In this document: piece after piece, positions 16,105 to 24,579 of the stretch | Layout of the letters: each line of letters opens with the position of its first letter | Numbering within the stretch: position 1 is the stretch's first letter | Source of the DNA: Streptomyces radiopugnans | GTDB lineage: Bacteria; Actinomycetota; Actinomycetes; Streptomycetales; Streptomycetaceae | Direction of reading: 5' to 3' | NCBI RefSeq assembly: GCF_900110735.1 | Contig: NZ_FOET01000002.1 | Location: forward strand, 373,733 to 437,732 | DNA length: 64,000 nucleotides | The notes under the pieces: model-generated | Told to the model about the DNA's origin: nothing | Seen by the model: the letters and a program-made list of their open reading frames with translations, nothing else | Databases searched by the model: none | Translations under genes and position numbers: made by a program

Positions 16105-17928
16105 GTGAGCAATCCTCCTCTCTCCCCGGACGTCTCCGGGGACGCGCACGCCCAGGCCGGCGGTGGCGGGCCCGCCGCCGCGTACCACCGCGCTCCGGCC
16201 GGGCCGGCGGTCGAGTCGGCGCCGGCGCCGCTCGTCGCCGTGGACCGGCGGGGGCGGGTGTCGCTGGTGAACGCCGCGGCGCGCGTGCTGCTGCCCGGTC
16301 TCGTCCCCGGGGTCCCGCTGGACGACGGCGTGGCGCCCGGCTGGCTGGTCTCCGCCGTACGCGGCGGACACCGCGGGCAGGACGCCGGGGCGGCCGGGAC
16401 GACCGGGGCAGTCGGGACGGGCGAAGCGACCGGGACGGCCGGGACGGCGACGGCAGCCGCGGCGCACGGCCCCCTTCGGGGGCGCGCCTTCACCGCGTAC
16501 GCCGCTCCCCTGCCGGACGGGCACACCGCCTGGTGGCTGTCGGACGTCACCGGCCGGGAGGACGCCGAGCGGTCGCTGCGGTCGGAACGGGAGAGCACCG
16601 CGTTCCTGGCCCGGGCCTCCGCCCGGCTCCAGGCGTCGCTCAACCCGCGCAGGTGCGTGGTGGCGACCGCCCGGCTGGCGGCCGACCACCTCGCCGACGC
16701 CGCCGTCGTGGTCCGCCTGTCGCGGGACCGCCGCCCGGAGGTGACCCGGGCGGTCTCCGACGGGCGGCTGGAGGAGGAGACCCCGTCCGCGGCCGTGGAG
16801 GAGATGCCGGGGCTGGCCGAGGCGCTGGCCGGCTTCCCCCCGGTGTCCTTCCGCTCGGTCGATCCCGGCCGGGTCCCCGCGTGGCTGCTGCCCTCCGGGT
16901 TCGGCCGCCCGGCCTCGCTGACGGTCGTCCCGCTGCCGGGCAGCGGCGGGATCGCCGGCGCGATGGTGCTGCTGCGCCGTGCCGGGGGCGGGAGCGCCGG
17001 TCCGGGCGAGGATGCGGATCCGGGCGAGGACACGGGTTCGGGCGAGGACACGGGTTCGGGCGAGGACGCCGTGACCCGGATCTTCGCCGCCCGTGCCGGT
17101 GCGGCGATCTCGGCCGCCGCGCTCTACGCGGAGCAGGTCGCCACCGTCGCCGTGCTCCAGCGCGAACTGCTGCCGCCCGCGCTGCCGCACCCGGAGGGCG
17201 TGGAACTGGCCGGGGCCTACCGCCCCGCCCAGAGCGCCCAGAGCGTCGGCGGCGACTTCTACGACGTGCACCCGGCCGACGGGCCCGGCCGGGACACCGA
17301 CATCGTGCTCGGCGACGTGGCCGGCAAGGGCCCGGAGGCGGCCGTCCTGACGGGGAAGATCCGCAACACGCTCACGGCGCTGCGGCTGGTCGAGTCCGAC
17401 CACGTACGGCTGCTGGACCTGCTCAACCGCGCGCTGCTGAGCGGCCCCCAGGACCGGTTCGTCACCCTGGTGCTCGCCTCGTTCGGCGCCCCGGATCCCG
17501 CCACCGGCCGGGTCGCCCTGCGGCTGACCTCGGCCGGGCACCCGCCGCCGCTGCTCCTGCGGCTCGACGGGACGGTGGAGGCGGCCCGCACCTCGGGCAC
17601 GCTGATCGGCGTGCTGCCGGAGGCGTCCGCGACCACCTGCTCCACCGTGCTCCTGCCCGGGGAGACCTGCCTGCTGTACTCCGACGGCGTCACCGAGGCC
17701 AGGGGCGGGCCCTACGGCGAGATGTTCGGGGAGGAGCGCCTGGCCGAGGCACTGGCTTCCTGCGCGGGGCTGCACGCCCTGGCCGTCGTCGAGCGCGTCG
17801 GGATGCTCACCTCCGAGTGGCTGGCGGGCCGGGAGCACGACGACATCGCGCTGGTGGCCGTCACCGCGGCCCACCGCACCCCGCTGAGCGCGGTGGGCGG
17901 GGCCGTCCGCTCCGGGGAGGAGCGGTGA
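16105..17928 (+). CDS. SpoIIE-type PP2C serine phosphatase with PAS- and GAF-like sensor domains
   Basis: About 607 residues from a GTG at 16105; an upstream GTG at 16084 is also in frame and neither has a clear ribosome-binding site. The N terminus is a PAS-like region (PLVAVDRRGRVSLVNAAARVL), followed by a GAF-like region (about 165-310) and an acidic repeat GEDTGSGEDTGSGED. The C-terminal SpoIIE domain has QRELLPPALP, SVGGDFYDV and LGDVAGKGPEAAV (metal-binding Asp residues) and ends DDIALVAV. Such enzymes dephosphorylate STAS anti-anti-sigma factors and so activate alternative sigma factors. The stop overlaps the start of the B12-domain gene (GTGA), so the phosphatase and the cobalamin-binding protein are coupled and probably act together. 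Confidence 0.85.
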   Translation: MSNPPLSPDVSGDAHAQAGGGGPAAAYHRAPAGPAVESAPAPLVAVDRRGRVSLVNAAARVLLPGLVPGVPLDDGVAPGWLVSAVRGGHRGQDAGAAGTTGAVGTGEATGTAGTATAAAAHGPLRGRAFTAYAAPLPDGHTAWWLSDVTGREDAERSLRSERESTAFLARASARLQASLNPRRCVVATARLAADHLADAAVVVRLSRDRRPEVTRAVSDGRLEEETPSAAVEEMPGLAEALAGFPPVSFRSVDPGRVPAWLLPSGFGRPASLTVVPLPGSGGIAGAMVLLRRAGGGSAGPGEDADPGEDTGSGEDTGSGEDAVTRIFAARAGAAISAAALYAEQVATVAVLQRELLPPALPHPEGVELAGAYRPAQSAQSVGGDFYDVHPADGPGRDTDIVLGDVAGKGPEAAVLTGKIRNTLTALRLVESDHVRLLDLLNRALLSGPQDRFVTLVLASFGAPDPATGRVALRLTSAGHPPPLLLRLDGTVEAARTSGTLIGVLPEASATTCSTVLLPGETCLLYSDGVTEARGGPYGEMFGEERLAEALASCAGLHALAVVERVGMLTSEWLAGREHDDIALVAVTAAHRTPLSAVGGAVRSGEER

Positions 17929-19025
17929 GCCCGGGGGCGGAGCCCCTGGGGAGCCGGGCCGAGAGTTTCTGGGCGGCACTGGAGAACGCCGACGAGCACT
18001 CCGCCGTCGCCCAGGTAAACGAGGCCCTGGACCGGGGCTTCGCGCCCGAGGACGTCCTGCTGGAGGTCATCGCGCCCGCGCAGCGGCGGGTCGGCGTCCG
18101 CTGGGCGGAGAACCGGCTCACCGTCGCCCAGGAGCACGCGGCCACCGCCGTCAGCGACCGCGCCGTCACCGCGGTCGCCGCCCATCCGGCGGCCCGGGTC
18201 CCCGCCCGGCTCGGCCGGGTCACCGTGGCCTGCGCCGACGGCGAGTGGCACACGCTGCCCGCCCGGCTGGTCGCCGAGGTGCTGCGGCTGCGCGGCTGGC
18301 ACGTGGACTTCCTCGGGGCCCATGTGTCCACCCGGCATCTGGTGTCCCATCTGCACTCCACCGGCCCCGACGCGGTGGCCCTGTCGTGCTCCCTGCCCGT
18401 GCGGCTTCCCGTCGCCCACGCGGCCGTCACCGCCTGCCGGGCCGCCGGAGTGCCCGTGCTGGCGGGAGGGGCCGGGTTCGGCCCGGGCGGCCGCTACGCA
18501 CGTCTGCTGGGCGCCGACGCCTGGGCCGGCAGCGCCCGCGGCGCGGCCGAGCGCCTCGCGGCGGGCATCGCGCCCCCGTCCGCGCTCCCCCCGACCGCCG
18601 AGGAGGCGCTGCCGCACCTGGCCGACCGCGAGCACGCCCTGGTCGAAGAGGCCAGCCGGCGGCTCGTCGACGAGGTCATGGCGGTGCTGCCCGAACGGTT
18701 CCCGCGGTCGCGGGAGTGCACCGGACGTCAGCGGGAGTACACCGTGGAGGACCTCCACCGCGTCGTGGAGTACCTGGTGGCCGCGCTCTACGTCGACGAT
18801 CCGGGGCTGTTCGAGGGCTTCACCGTGTGGACGGGCCGGATCATGGCCGCCCGGAACCTTCCCGTCCAGGCCCTGTCCGCGGTGCTGGAGACCATGGCCG
18901 GGACCTTCCGCGAGCTGCCCCGCGCCTCGGCGTACATCGCCGCGGCACGGGCCGCGCTCGGCCGCGAACTCCATTCCCCCTCAACGGAATCCACCCCGGG
19001 GAGGGGGAACGGGTCCGCCGGCTAG
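17925..19025 (+). CDS. Cobalamin-binding-domain protein with B12-photoreceptor signature
   Basis: 366 residues from GTG. Residues about 10-85 form a helical cap of the MetH/CarH type (QRRVGVRWAENRLTVAQEHAAT). It contains Trp60-x9-Glu70-His71, the Wx9EH motif that marks adenosylcobalamin photoreceptors such as CarH and LitR. Residues about 96-215 are the Rossmann-like B12 domain, with EWHTLP (107-112) at the place of the ExHxxG motif that supplies the lower cobalt ligand, His109; Gly is Pro. Position 61, a His in Thermus CarH, is Ala. Unlike CarH there is no MerR DNA-binding domain; instead a helical C-terminal domain (about 235-350) follows. Coupled to the SpoIIE phosphatase gene. I infer a light- or B12-sensing input to that phosphatase. 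Confidence 0.8.
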   Translation: MSPGAEPLGSRAESFWAALENADEHSAVAQVNEALDRGFAPEDVLLEVIAPAQRRVGVRWAENRLTVAQEHAATAVSDRAVTAVAAHPAARVPARLGRVTVACADGEWHTLPARLVAEVLRLRGWHVDFLGAHVSTRHLVSHLHSTGPDAVALSCSLPVRLPVAHAAVTACRAAGVPVLAGGAGFGPGGRYARLLGADAWAGSARGAAERLAAGIAPPSALPPTAEEALPHLADREHALVEEASRRLVDEVMAVLPERFPRSRECTGRQREYTVEDLHRVVEYLVAALYVDDPGLFEGFTVWTGRIMAARNLPVQALSAVLETMAGTFRELPRASAYIAAARAALGRELHSPSTESTPGRGNGSAG

Positions 19026-19054
19026 CGCGGCGGAGGGCCGGCGAGGCCCTCCGA

Positions 19055-19123
19055 TGTCCGGCGGGGTCCGGCGGGGTCCGGCGGGGTCCGGCGGGGTCCG
19101 GCGGGGTCCGGCGGGGTCCGGCG
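19055..19123. repeat. 10-bp tandem repeat, more than six copies
   Basis: GCGGGGTCCG is repeated six times exactly at 19061-19120, with partial copies at both ends. It fills most of the 124-bp gap between the B12-domain gene and the convergent small helical gene. A 10-bp period matches one helical turn. It may help end transcription or may simply be a slippage array; copy number is likely to vary. Confidence 0.9.
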
Positions 19124-19149
19124 AAGGCGGCTCCCCGGCCCGCCCGGTG

Positions 19150-19623
19150 TCAGGTCGCGACCAGCAGCGCCTGCGGGGCCGCCGCCTTCAGCCGGGTGTT
19201 GAGCCAGGACAGCTGGCGGCCCGTCTCCCCCTCGCAAGCGTGGGCGAGTTCCAGCAGCTCGCGGTCGCGCGCCCCCTGGGCCGCCTGGGCGACGGCGGTC
19301 CAGGTCGTCTGGACGAGTGTGCCCAGCACGTACAGGTCCTGGAGGTCGCGCAGCAGCCCGACGGGCCCCTCGCGGACTCCGGCGAGTCCGTCGGCGTGCA
19401 GCCGCTCGGGCTCCTCGACGTCCTCGCCGGCGGCCTGCTCGCCGTAGCGGCGGGCGATGGGTCCCAGGCGGCGGACGTGCTCCTCGCTCATCTTCGCCAG
19501 GGTGTCGCAGGTGTGGTAGACGTCGCCCTCCGCGGCATGTCCCTCCCCCACCGTGCGCAGGGCATCGGCGAGGGTCTGCTCGCTGCGGTGGAGCAGACCG
19601 ACGTAGACGGCCAGATGGGGCAT
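19150..19623 (-). CDS. Small helical protein coupled to the molybdopterin oxidoreductase
   Basis: 157 residues, predicted almost all helix, beginning MPHLAVYVGLLHRSEQTLADAL. Several His, Cys and Glu residues lie on helices (EGDVYHTCDTLAKMSEEHVRRL; ELAHACEGETGRQLSWLNTRL), reminiscent of ferritin-like or haemerythrin-like four-helix bundles, but I cannot assign a metal site. The ATG shares one base with the TGA of the oxidoreductase gene (TGATG), so the two are translationally coupled. It may be a maturation chaperone or electron-transfer partner of that enzyme; both are inferences from position. Not a recognised named family. Confidence 0.7.
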   Translation of the reverse strand: MPHLAVYVGLLHRSEQTLADALRTVGEGHAAEGDVYHTCDTLAKMSEEHVRRLGPIARRYGEQAAGEDVEEPERLHADGLAGVREGPVGLLRDLQDLYVLGTLVQTTWTAVAQAAQGARDRELLELAHACEGETGRQLSWLNTRLKAAAPQALLVAT

Positions 19624-22151
19624 CAGGACCTCCCTGGGGCGGCGACCTCGGCGATGTGGCCGGGTGCCTCGTGGGTGACGGCGGGGTCGCACGGATAGTC
19701 GGGGGTGGCGGTGGGCTCGGCGGAGGTGTCCGCCTCCGGTCCGCCCCGGGTCGGCGGTACGGAACCGCCGGCCGGCTCCGAGGCGGTCGTGGTGGGCGCG
19801 GGTGCGGGGCCGTCGCCGTCGGCGACCTTCACCACCCGGCAGGCGGCCGTCTTGAAGTACGGCTGCTTGGACACCGGGTCCCAAATGGTCATGGTCAGTT
19901 CGTTGGCCTGCCGGGGCGCGCCGTCGGTCGCCACCTCGTCCGGGTCCCAGCGGCCGTAGTGGAAGGGCGCGAACACCGCGCCCTCCCTCACGTGCCCGAT
20001 CCGGGCGCGTACCTCGATCGCTCCGCGCGGCGACTCCACCCGCACCCGGTCGCCCTCCGCGATCCCCAGCCGCCGCGCGTCGGGGACGGACAGCTCCACC
20101 CAGGCGTCGGGCGCGGCCCGGTTCAGCTCGCGGGAGCGGCCGGTCTTGGTGCGGGTGTGGAAGTGGTAGACGGTGCGCCCGGTGGTGTACAGCAGCGGGT
20201 ACTCCTCGCCGGGCTCCTCGTGGGGCGGCACGTAGGCCGCGCCCTTGAGGTGGGCGCGCCCGGCCGGAGCCTTGGCCCGGTACTCCTGGGGGGTCACCGT
20301 GCCACCGGTGAGCAGGTCGTGGCCGTAGGTCTCGCAGTACTCGGGATCGGTGTTGAACACGCCGTCCGCGTAGAGCCGGTCGGTGCCCTCGGGGTGCTCC
20401 TCGGTGCAGGGCCAGGGGATGCCGGTGGGGCCGCGCAGCTTGTCGTAGGACAGGCCGCTGTAGTCGCAGGGGCGGCCGCGGCTGCACTCGCGCCAGGCGT
20501 CGAAGGCCTCCTCGGGGGTGCGCCACTTGATCAGCGGCGCGCCGTCCCTGTCGCGGAAGTCCATGGCGTCGGCGTACATCAGGAAGATGTCCAGGTCGCT
20601 CCTGGCCTCGCCGGGCGGTTCGACGGCCTTCTCGGACAGGTGCACGGTGCGGTTGACGTTGGTGTAGCAGCCGGTCTTCTCGCCCCAGCCGGCCGCGGGC
20701 AGCACCACGTCGGCCAGCTCGGCGGTCTCGGTGAGGAAGAGGTCCTGGACGACCGTGAAGCACTGGTCGCCGCCGAGGATCTTCCGGATGCGGGACGACT
20801 CGGGCATGGAGACGACCGGGTTGGTCGCGGAGATCCACAGCAGCCCGACCGAGCCCTGTTCGGCGTAGCGGAAGATCTGCATGGCGTGGGTGGGCGGAGC
20901 CCAGTGCGGGATCGTCAGCTCGTCGACGTTCCACAGCTCGGCCAGTTCGCGGACGTGCGCGGGGTTGCTCCAGTTGCGGAAGCCGGGCAGGTCGCCGTCG
21001 GCGCCGCACTCGCGGGTGTTCTGCGCGGTGGGCTGGCCGTTCATCTGGAGCACCCCGGCGCCCGGGCGGCCGATCATGCCGCGCAGCAGGTGCAGGTTGT
21101 GCACGGCCACGGCGGCGGCGGTGGCCTGGTGCGACTGGTAGAAGCCCTGGAGCACGGTGGACAGCACCCGCTCGCTCTCCCCGAAGATCCGTGCCGCGCG
21201 CCGTACGTCGCCGGCGTCCACGCCGCAGATCCGGGCGGTCTCCTCGGGGGTGTAGGGCTCCACCGTCTCGCGCAGCTCCTCCACGCCCAGGGTGTGGCGC
21301 CCCACCCACTCCTCGTCCACCCAGCCGCCTGCGAAGAGTTCCCGGGTCAGGCCGTTCATCAGGGCCATGTTGGTGCCGACCCGGGGCGCGAGGTGGACGC
21401 CGCCGGTGCGCTCGGCCTCCTCTGCGACCTTGGTCCGGCGCGGGTCGACGCACACCACCTTCGGCGGGTCGTCGGCGCGGGTGCGGTCCAGTACGCGCAT
21501 CCACAGCACCGTCTGGGTCTCGGGCATGTTGTGGCCGAACAGGAAGATCGCGTCGCAGTGCTCGATGTCGGTGTAGGAGCCGGGCTGCCCGTCGGTGCCG
21601 AACGACTCCTTGAAGGCGGCGGCGCTGGTGGCCGTGCACAGCCGGGTGTTGCCGTCCATGTGCGGGGTGCCCAGGCCGGCCTTCCCGATCACGGCCAGGG
21701 TGTAGTACTCCTCCAGGAAGAGCTGGCCGGTGGTGTAGAAGCCGTGGGACAGCGGACCCTTCTCCGCCAGCAGCCACCGGGAGACCTCGGCGATCCGGCC
21801 CATCGCGGTCTCCCAGTCGGTCTCGGTCAGGCGGCCGTTCTCGCGGACCAGGGGCCGGGTGAGCCGGTCGGCGCTGTTCGCCCAGGACCAGCTCCCGTAC
21901 AGGCCCTTGGGCCCGAGCCGCCCGTGGTTGACCACGTCCGTGGCCACTCCGCGCACCCCGACCATGCGCCCGTCCTTGACGGCGATCTCACAGCCGCAGC
22001 CGTTGCTGCACAGCACGCAGGCGGAGCGCACCCAGCGCTCGACGTCCTCCTCGGCCACCCCCTCCTCCAGATGGCGGTCGACCCGGGCGGGCCACACCGT
22101 CCCCTTGGCGTGCGGTGTGCGGGGTCCCCAGATGTCGGCGATCCGGTCCAT
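19623..22151 (-). CDS. Molybdopterin oxidoreductase (nitrate reductase / formate dehydrogenase superfamily)
   Basis: 842 residues. Near the N terminus Cys45, Cys48, Cys52 and Cys54 (CVLCSNGCGC) would hold a [4Fe-4S] cluster. The usual fourth ligand, in the RLCxKG-type segment, is missing (HGRLGPKGLYG), so Cys54 may take over. The Mo-bis-MGD ligand is probably the Cys in GNTRLCTATSA, as in Nap/Nas enzymes. VCVDPRRTKVAEEA, GMIGRPGAGVLQMNGQPT and the C-terminal molydopterin-dinucleotide domain (YPLLYTTGRTVYHFHTRTKTGRS) are clear. No Tat signal is seen, so it is cytoplasmic. The last ~60 residues are low-complexity Pro/Thr/Ala. Start at ATG 22151 with AAAGGA. An assimilatory nitrate reductase-like or formate dehydrogenase-like activity is possible; the true substrate is not readable. 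Confidence 0.85.
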   Translation of the reverse strand: MDRIADIWGPRTPHAKGTVWPARVDRHLEEGVAEEDVERWVRSACVLCSNGCGCEIAVKDGRMVGVRGVATDVVNHGRLGPKGLYGSWSWANSADRLTRPLVRENGRLTETDWETAMGRIAEVSRWLLAEKGPLSHGFYTTGQLFLEEYYTLAVIGKAGLGTPHMDGNTRLCTATSAAAFKESFGTDGQPGSYTDIEHCDAIFLFGHNMPETQTVLWMRVLDRTRADDPPKVVCVDPRRTKVAEEAERTGGVHLAPRVGTNMALMNGLTRELFAGGWVDEEWVGRHTLGVEELRETVEPYTPEETARICGVDAGDVRRAARIFGESERVLSTVLQGFYQSHQATAAAVAVHNLHLLRGMIGRPGAGVLQMNGQPTAQNTRECGADGDLPGFRNWSNPAHVRELAELWNVDELTIPHWAPPTHAMQIFRYAEQGSVGLLWISATNPVVSMPESSRIRKILGGDQCFTVVQDLFLTETAELADVVLPAAGWGEKTGCYTNVNRTVHLSEKAVEPPGEARSDLDIFLMYADAMDFRDRDGAPLIKWRTPEEAFDAWRECSRGRPCDYSGLSYDKLRGPTGIPWPCTEEHPEGTDRLYADGVFNTDPEYCETYGHDLLTGGTVTPQEYRAKAPAGRAHLKGAAYVPPHEEPGEEYPLLYTTGRTVYHFHTRTKTGRSRELNRAAPDAWVELSVPDARRLGIAEGDRVRVESPRGAIEVRARIGHVREGAVFAPFHYGRWDPDEVATDGAPRQANELTMTIWDPVSKQPYFKTAACRVVKVADGDGPAPAPTTTASEPAGGSVPPTRGGPEADTSAEPTATPDYPCDPAVTHEAPGHIAEVAAPGRS

Positions 22152-22344
22152 GCGCGTCCTTTCCCTGCCTGCTCCGTGCCGTGCGTGCGTGCCGTGCGGC
22201 CGTGCCACGCGGTACCCCGGGAAGGCGGCGGGAATGCGTGCCCGGGTCGTCTTCCCACCGGAGGAGGGGCGGCGGAGGGCGCCGAGGCCCTGCGTCCGGG
22301 TGCCCCGCGGTCCCGGCCGCCCGTACGGCCGCGGGATCGGGCTC

Positions 22345-24201
22345 TCAGGGCAGCGGTGGCCGGTCGGGCCCGCGGGGCGCCCGGGTGAAGACCTCGTCCG
22401 CGTCCAGCGCCTCGGCTCCCGGGGCCGACCTGGACGGGTCCGCCGGGCTGCGCACCGGTTCGCCGCGCGACGGCGGCGGGGTGTGGTCGCCGGGGGCCCC
22501 CTCCCCGTACCGCGGCAGCCGCAGGGCCAGCAGGGCGACGTCGTCGCCGCGGGGGTCCATGCGCTCCAGCAGTTCGTCGCAGAACTCCTCCAGACCGTGG
22601 CGGGCCAGGGCGGAGGCGTGGCGGCACAGCAGCTCCATGCCGGTGTCGATCGGCCTGGTGCGGCTCTCCACCAGGCCGTCGGTGTAGAACACCACCGTCG
22701 CCTCCGGCGGCAGGTCCTCGTAGGCGTCGGGCCAGTGCAGCCCCAGGTTCAGGGTCGCGCTCATGCCCAGCAGGGGGCCGTGGCCGGCGTCCAGGAAGCG
22801 GGTGCCGCCGTCCGGTGCGACCAGCAGCGGCGGCGGGTGCCCGGCGTTGACCCAGTGCAGCCGCCAGGGCCCGCCCTCACGGCCCTCGATACGGGCGAAG
22901 ACGACGGTGGCCATGGGCGCGTCGCTGGTGTTGGTCATCGCCTCGTCCAGACGGCGCATGATCACGCTGGGTGGCTCCCTGCGGTCCCAGGCCAGGGCGC
23001 GCAGCATGTTGCGGACCTCGGCCATGTGGGCGGCGGCCTGGAGGTCGTGGCCCGCCACGTCCCCGATGACCATCGTGGTGACCCCGTCCTCCAGCAGGAA
23101 GGCGTCGTACCAGTCCCCGCCGATCTCGGCCGCCACCTGCGCGGGGCGGTAGCGGGCGGCCATCAGCAGGTGGTCGACCTGGGGCAGCGGGGTCAGCAGC
23201 TGGCGCTGCATGCTCTCGGCGACGTGCCTCTGCTGATCGAAGAGGCGGGCGTTGTCCACGGCCAGCCCGGCCCGGCGGCCGATGTCCGCGAGCACCATCA
23301 CCTCGTCGTCGGTGTACGGGGGCGAGTCCCCGGTGCGCGCCGCGGTGAAGGCGCCGAAGACCCGCCGGCGGCTGTGCAGCGGCACCACCACGGCGCTGTG
23401 CCCGCCGAGCCGTTCGAACAGTCTGCGGTGGGCCGCGATGAGCGGTGCGTCGGGTTCGCGTGCGAGGTCCCGGGCGTCCAGCAGGACCGTCTCGGCGTCG
23501 CGCAGGGCGCGTACCAGGCCCGCTCCCGCGGACTCCGCCAGCGGCGGCAGGACTCCCTCCAGTTCCCCGGCCGCCGCCGGGTCCGCCCCGCTGTGCACGG
23601 CGATGCGCCGTACCTCGTCCTGCTGATCGGTGAGCATGTCCACCGCCGTCCAGTCGGCCAGGCCGGGCACCAGCATCCGGCCCAGTTTCCGGAGCACCCG
23701 GGGGACGTCCAGGCTGGAGATGAGGACGGAGGAGACCTCCGACACCAGTGTCAGCCTGGTGGTCAGGGCCTCCAGCGCCTCCAGGTAGGCGGCCGTCTGC
23801 CGCTCGGCGGCCCTGCGCACGCTGAAGTCGTGGAAGGCCAGGACCAGGCCGGTCGGCTCCCCCGGCAGCTCCAGCGGGGCGGCCGACCAGATGACCGGGA
23901 GGGTGGTGCCGTCGCCCCGCAGCAGGTACTCGTCGCCCCCCTCGCGCGGACGGCCGTCGGCGAGGACCGCGAGCATCCGGCAGTCCTCCCGGGGGATCTC
24001 CGCCCCGTCCGCGTCGCGGTGCAGCAGATTGTGCATGTCATGGCCCAGCATCTCCGCCGACGGCCGCGCCACCATCCGCTCGGCCCGGGGGTTGGCGGCG
24101 ATCAGGCGGCCCATGGAGTCCGTGGCGTAGATGCCCGCGCCCAGGCTGTCGAAGACCGCGCGCAGGACGTCGGGCTCCCGTGTCCGGTCGGCCTCGCTCA
24201 T
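22345..24201 (-). CDS. PAS-GAF-SpoIIE serine phosphatase
   Basis: 618 residues from ATG 24201; a GTG at 24240 behind GAGGAGG is an alternative start. Domains in order: PAS (about 8-125; VLRAVFDSLGAGIYATDSMGRLIAANPRAER), GAF (about 150-325; VVVPLHSRRRVFGAFTAARTG) and SpoIIE/PP2C (about 345-570; EIGGDWYDAF, VIGDVAGHDLQAAAHMAEVRNMLRAL, NAGHPPPLL, FYTDGLVESR, GDDVALLAL). All metal-binding Asp positions look intact. A Pro/Arg-rich tail of ~50 residues ends the protein. Members of this group regulate alternative sigma factors by dephosphorylating anti-anti-sigma proteins. There is no fused anti-sigma kinase domain, unlike the protein at 58514. Transcribed away from the membrane-protein gene at 24580. 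Confidence 0.9.
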   Translation of the reverse strand: MSEADRTREPDVLRAVFDSLGAGIYATDSMGRLIAANPRAERMVARPSAEMLGHDMHNLLHRDADGAEIPREDCRMLAVLADGRPREGGDEYLLRGDGTTLPVIWSAAPLELPGEPTGLVLAFHDFSVRRAAERQTAAYLEALEALTTRLTLVSEVSSVLISSLDVPRVLRKLGRMLVPGLADWTAVDMLTDQQDEVRRIAVHSGADPAAAGELEGVLPPLAESAGAGLVRALRDAETVLLDARDLAREPDAPLIAAHRRLFERLGGHSAVVVPLHSRRRVFGAFTAARTGDSPPYTDDEVMVLADIGRRAGLAVDNARLFDQQRHVAESMQRQLLTPLPQVDHLLMAARYRPAQVAAEIGGDWYDAFLLEDGVTTMVIGDVAGHDLQAAAHMAEVRNMLRALAWDRREPPSVIMRRLDEAMTNTSDAPMATVVFARIEGREGGPWRLHWVNAGHPPPLLVAPDGGTRFLDAGHGPLLGMSATLNLGLHWPDAYEDLPPEATVVFYTDGLVESRTRPIDTGMELLCRHASALARHGLEEFCDELLERMDPRGDDVALLALRLPRYGEGAPGDHTPPPSRGEPVRSPADPSRSAPGAEALDADEVFTRAPRGPDRPPLP

Positions 24202-24579
24202 CGCCCCGCCGTCCCTGGTGGTCCCACTGCCCTTCACCGCCTCCTCGCCCGGCCGGCCGCCGCGTCCCGCTCTGCCCGTACCGGCGCCGTGCGCCCGCGT
24301 ACGCCCGGTCCGCGGCACTGCCGACTACCCGGTTCCCGCCTACCCAGACATTCCGCGCCGCCGGACGGACGGGCGTACTCCGCCCGGGTGGGGCGGGGTG
24401 GGGCGGACTGCCGGGGGCGCGGCCGGGCTCTGCGGCGGGTGGGGCGATGGGAGGGGCTGTGGGAGGACGGCCGGGCGGGGTGGCCGGAGGACGACAGCGC
24501 GGGATGGCGGGAGGACGGCAGCGCGGGGCGGTGGGAGGACGGCCGGTATCGATCTTCCACGGACGGGAAGGGCCGTAGT
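24202..24579. repeat. Divergent promoter region with imperfect ~25-bp repeats
   Basis: The gap between the SpoIIE gene and the ArAE/FUSC gene carries about four imperfect copies of a unit built on TGGGAGGACGGC(A/C)G (about 24459-24555). On the plus strand the repeats are in frame with the downstream membrane protein and would encode W-x-E-D-G/D units. A GTG at 24439 in that frame could give a 47-residue N-terminal extension. No clear promoter was recognised. Confidence 0.55.

Noticed and set aside
15094..17979. A 961-codon minus-strand frame over the SpoIIE gene
   Set aside because: Low-complexity Gly/Arg/Pro composition and no domain; the plus-strand SpoIIE motifs are complete.
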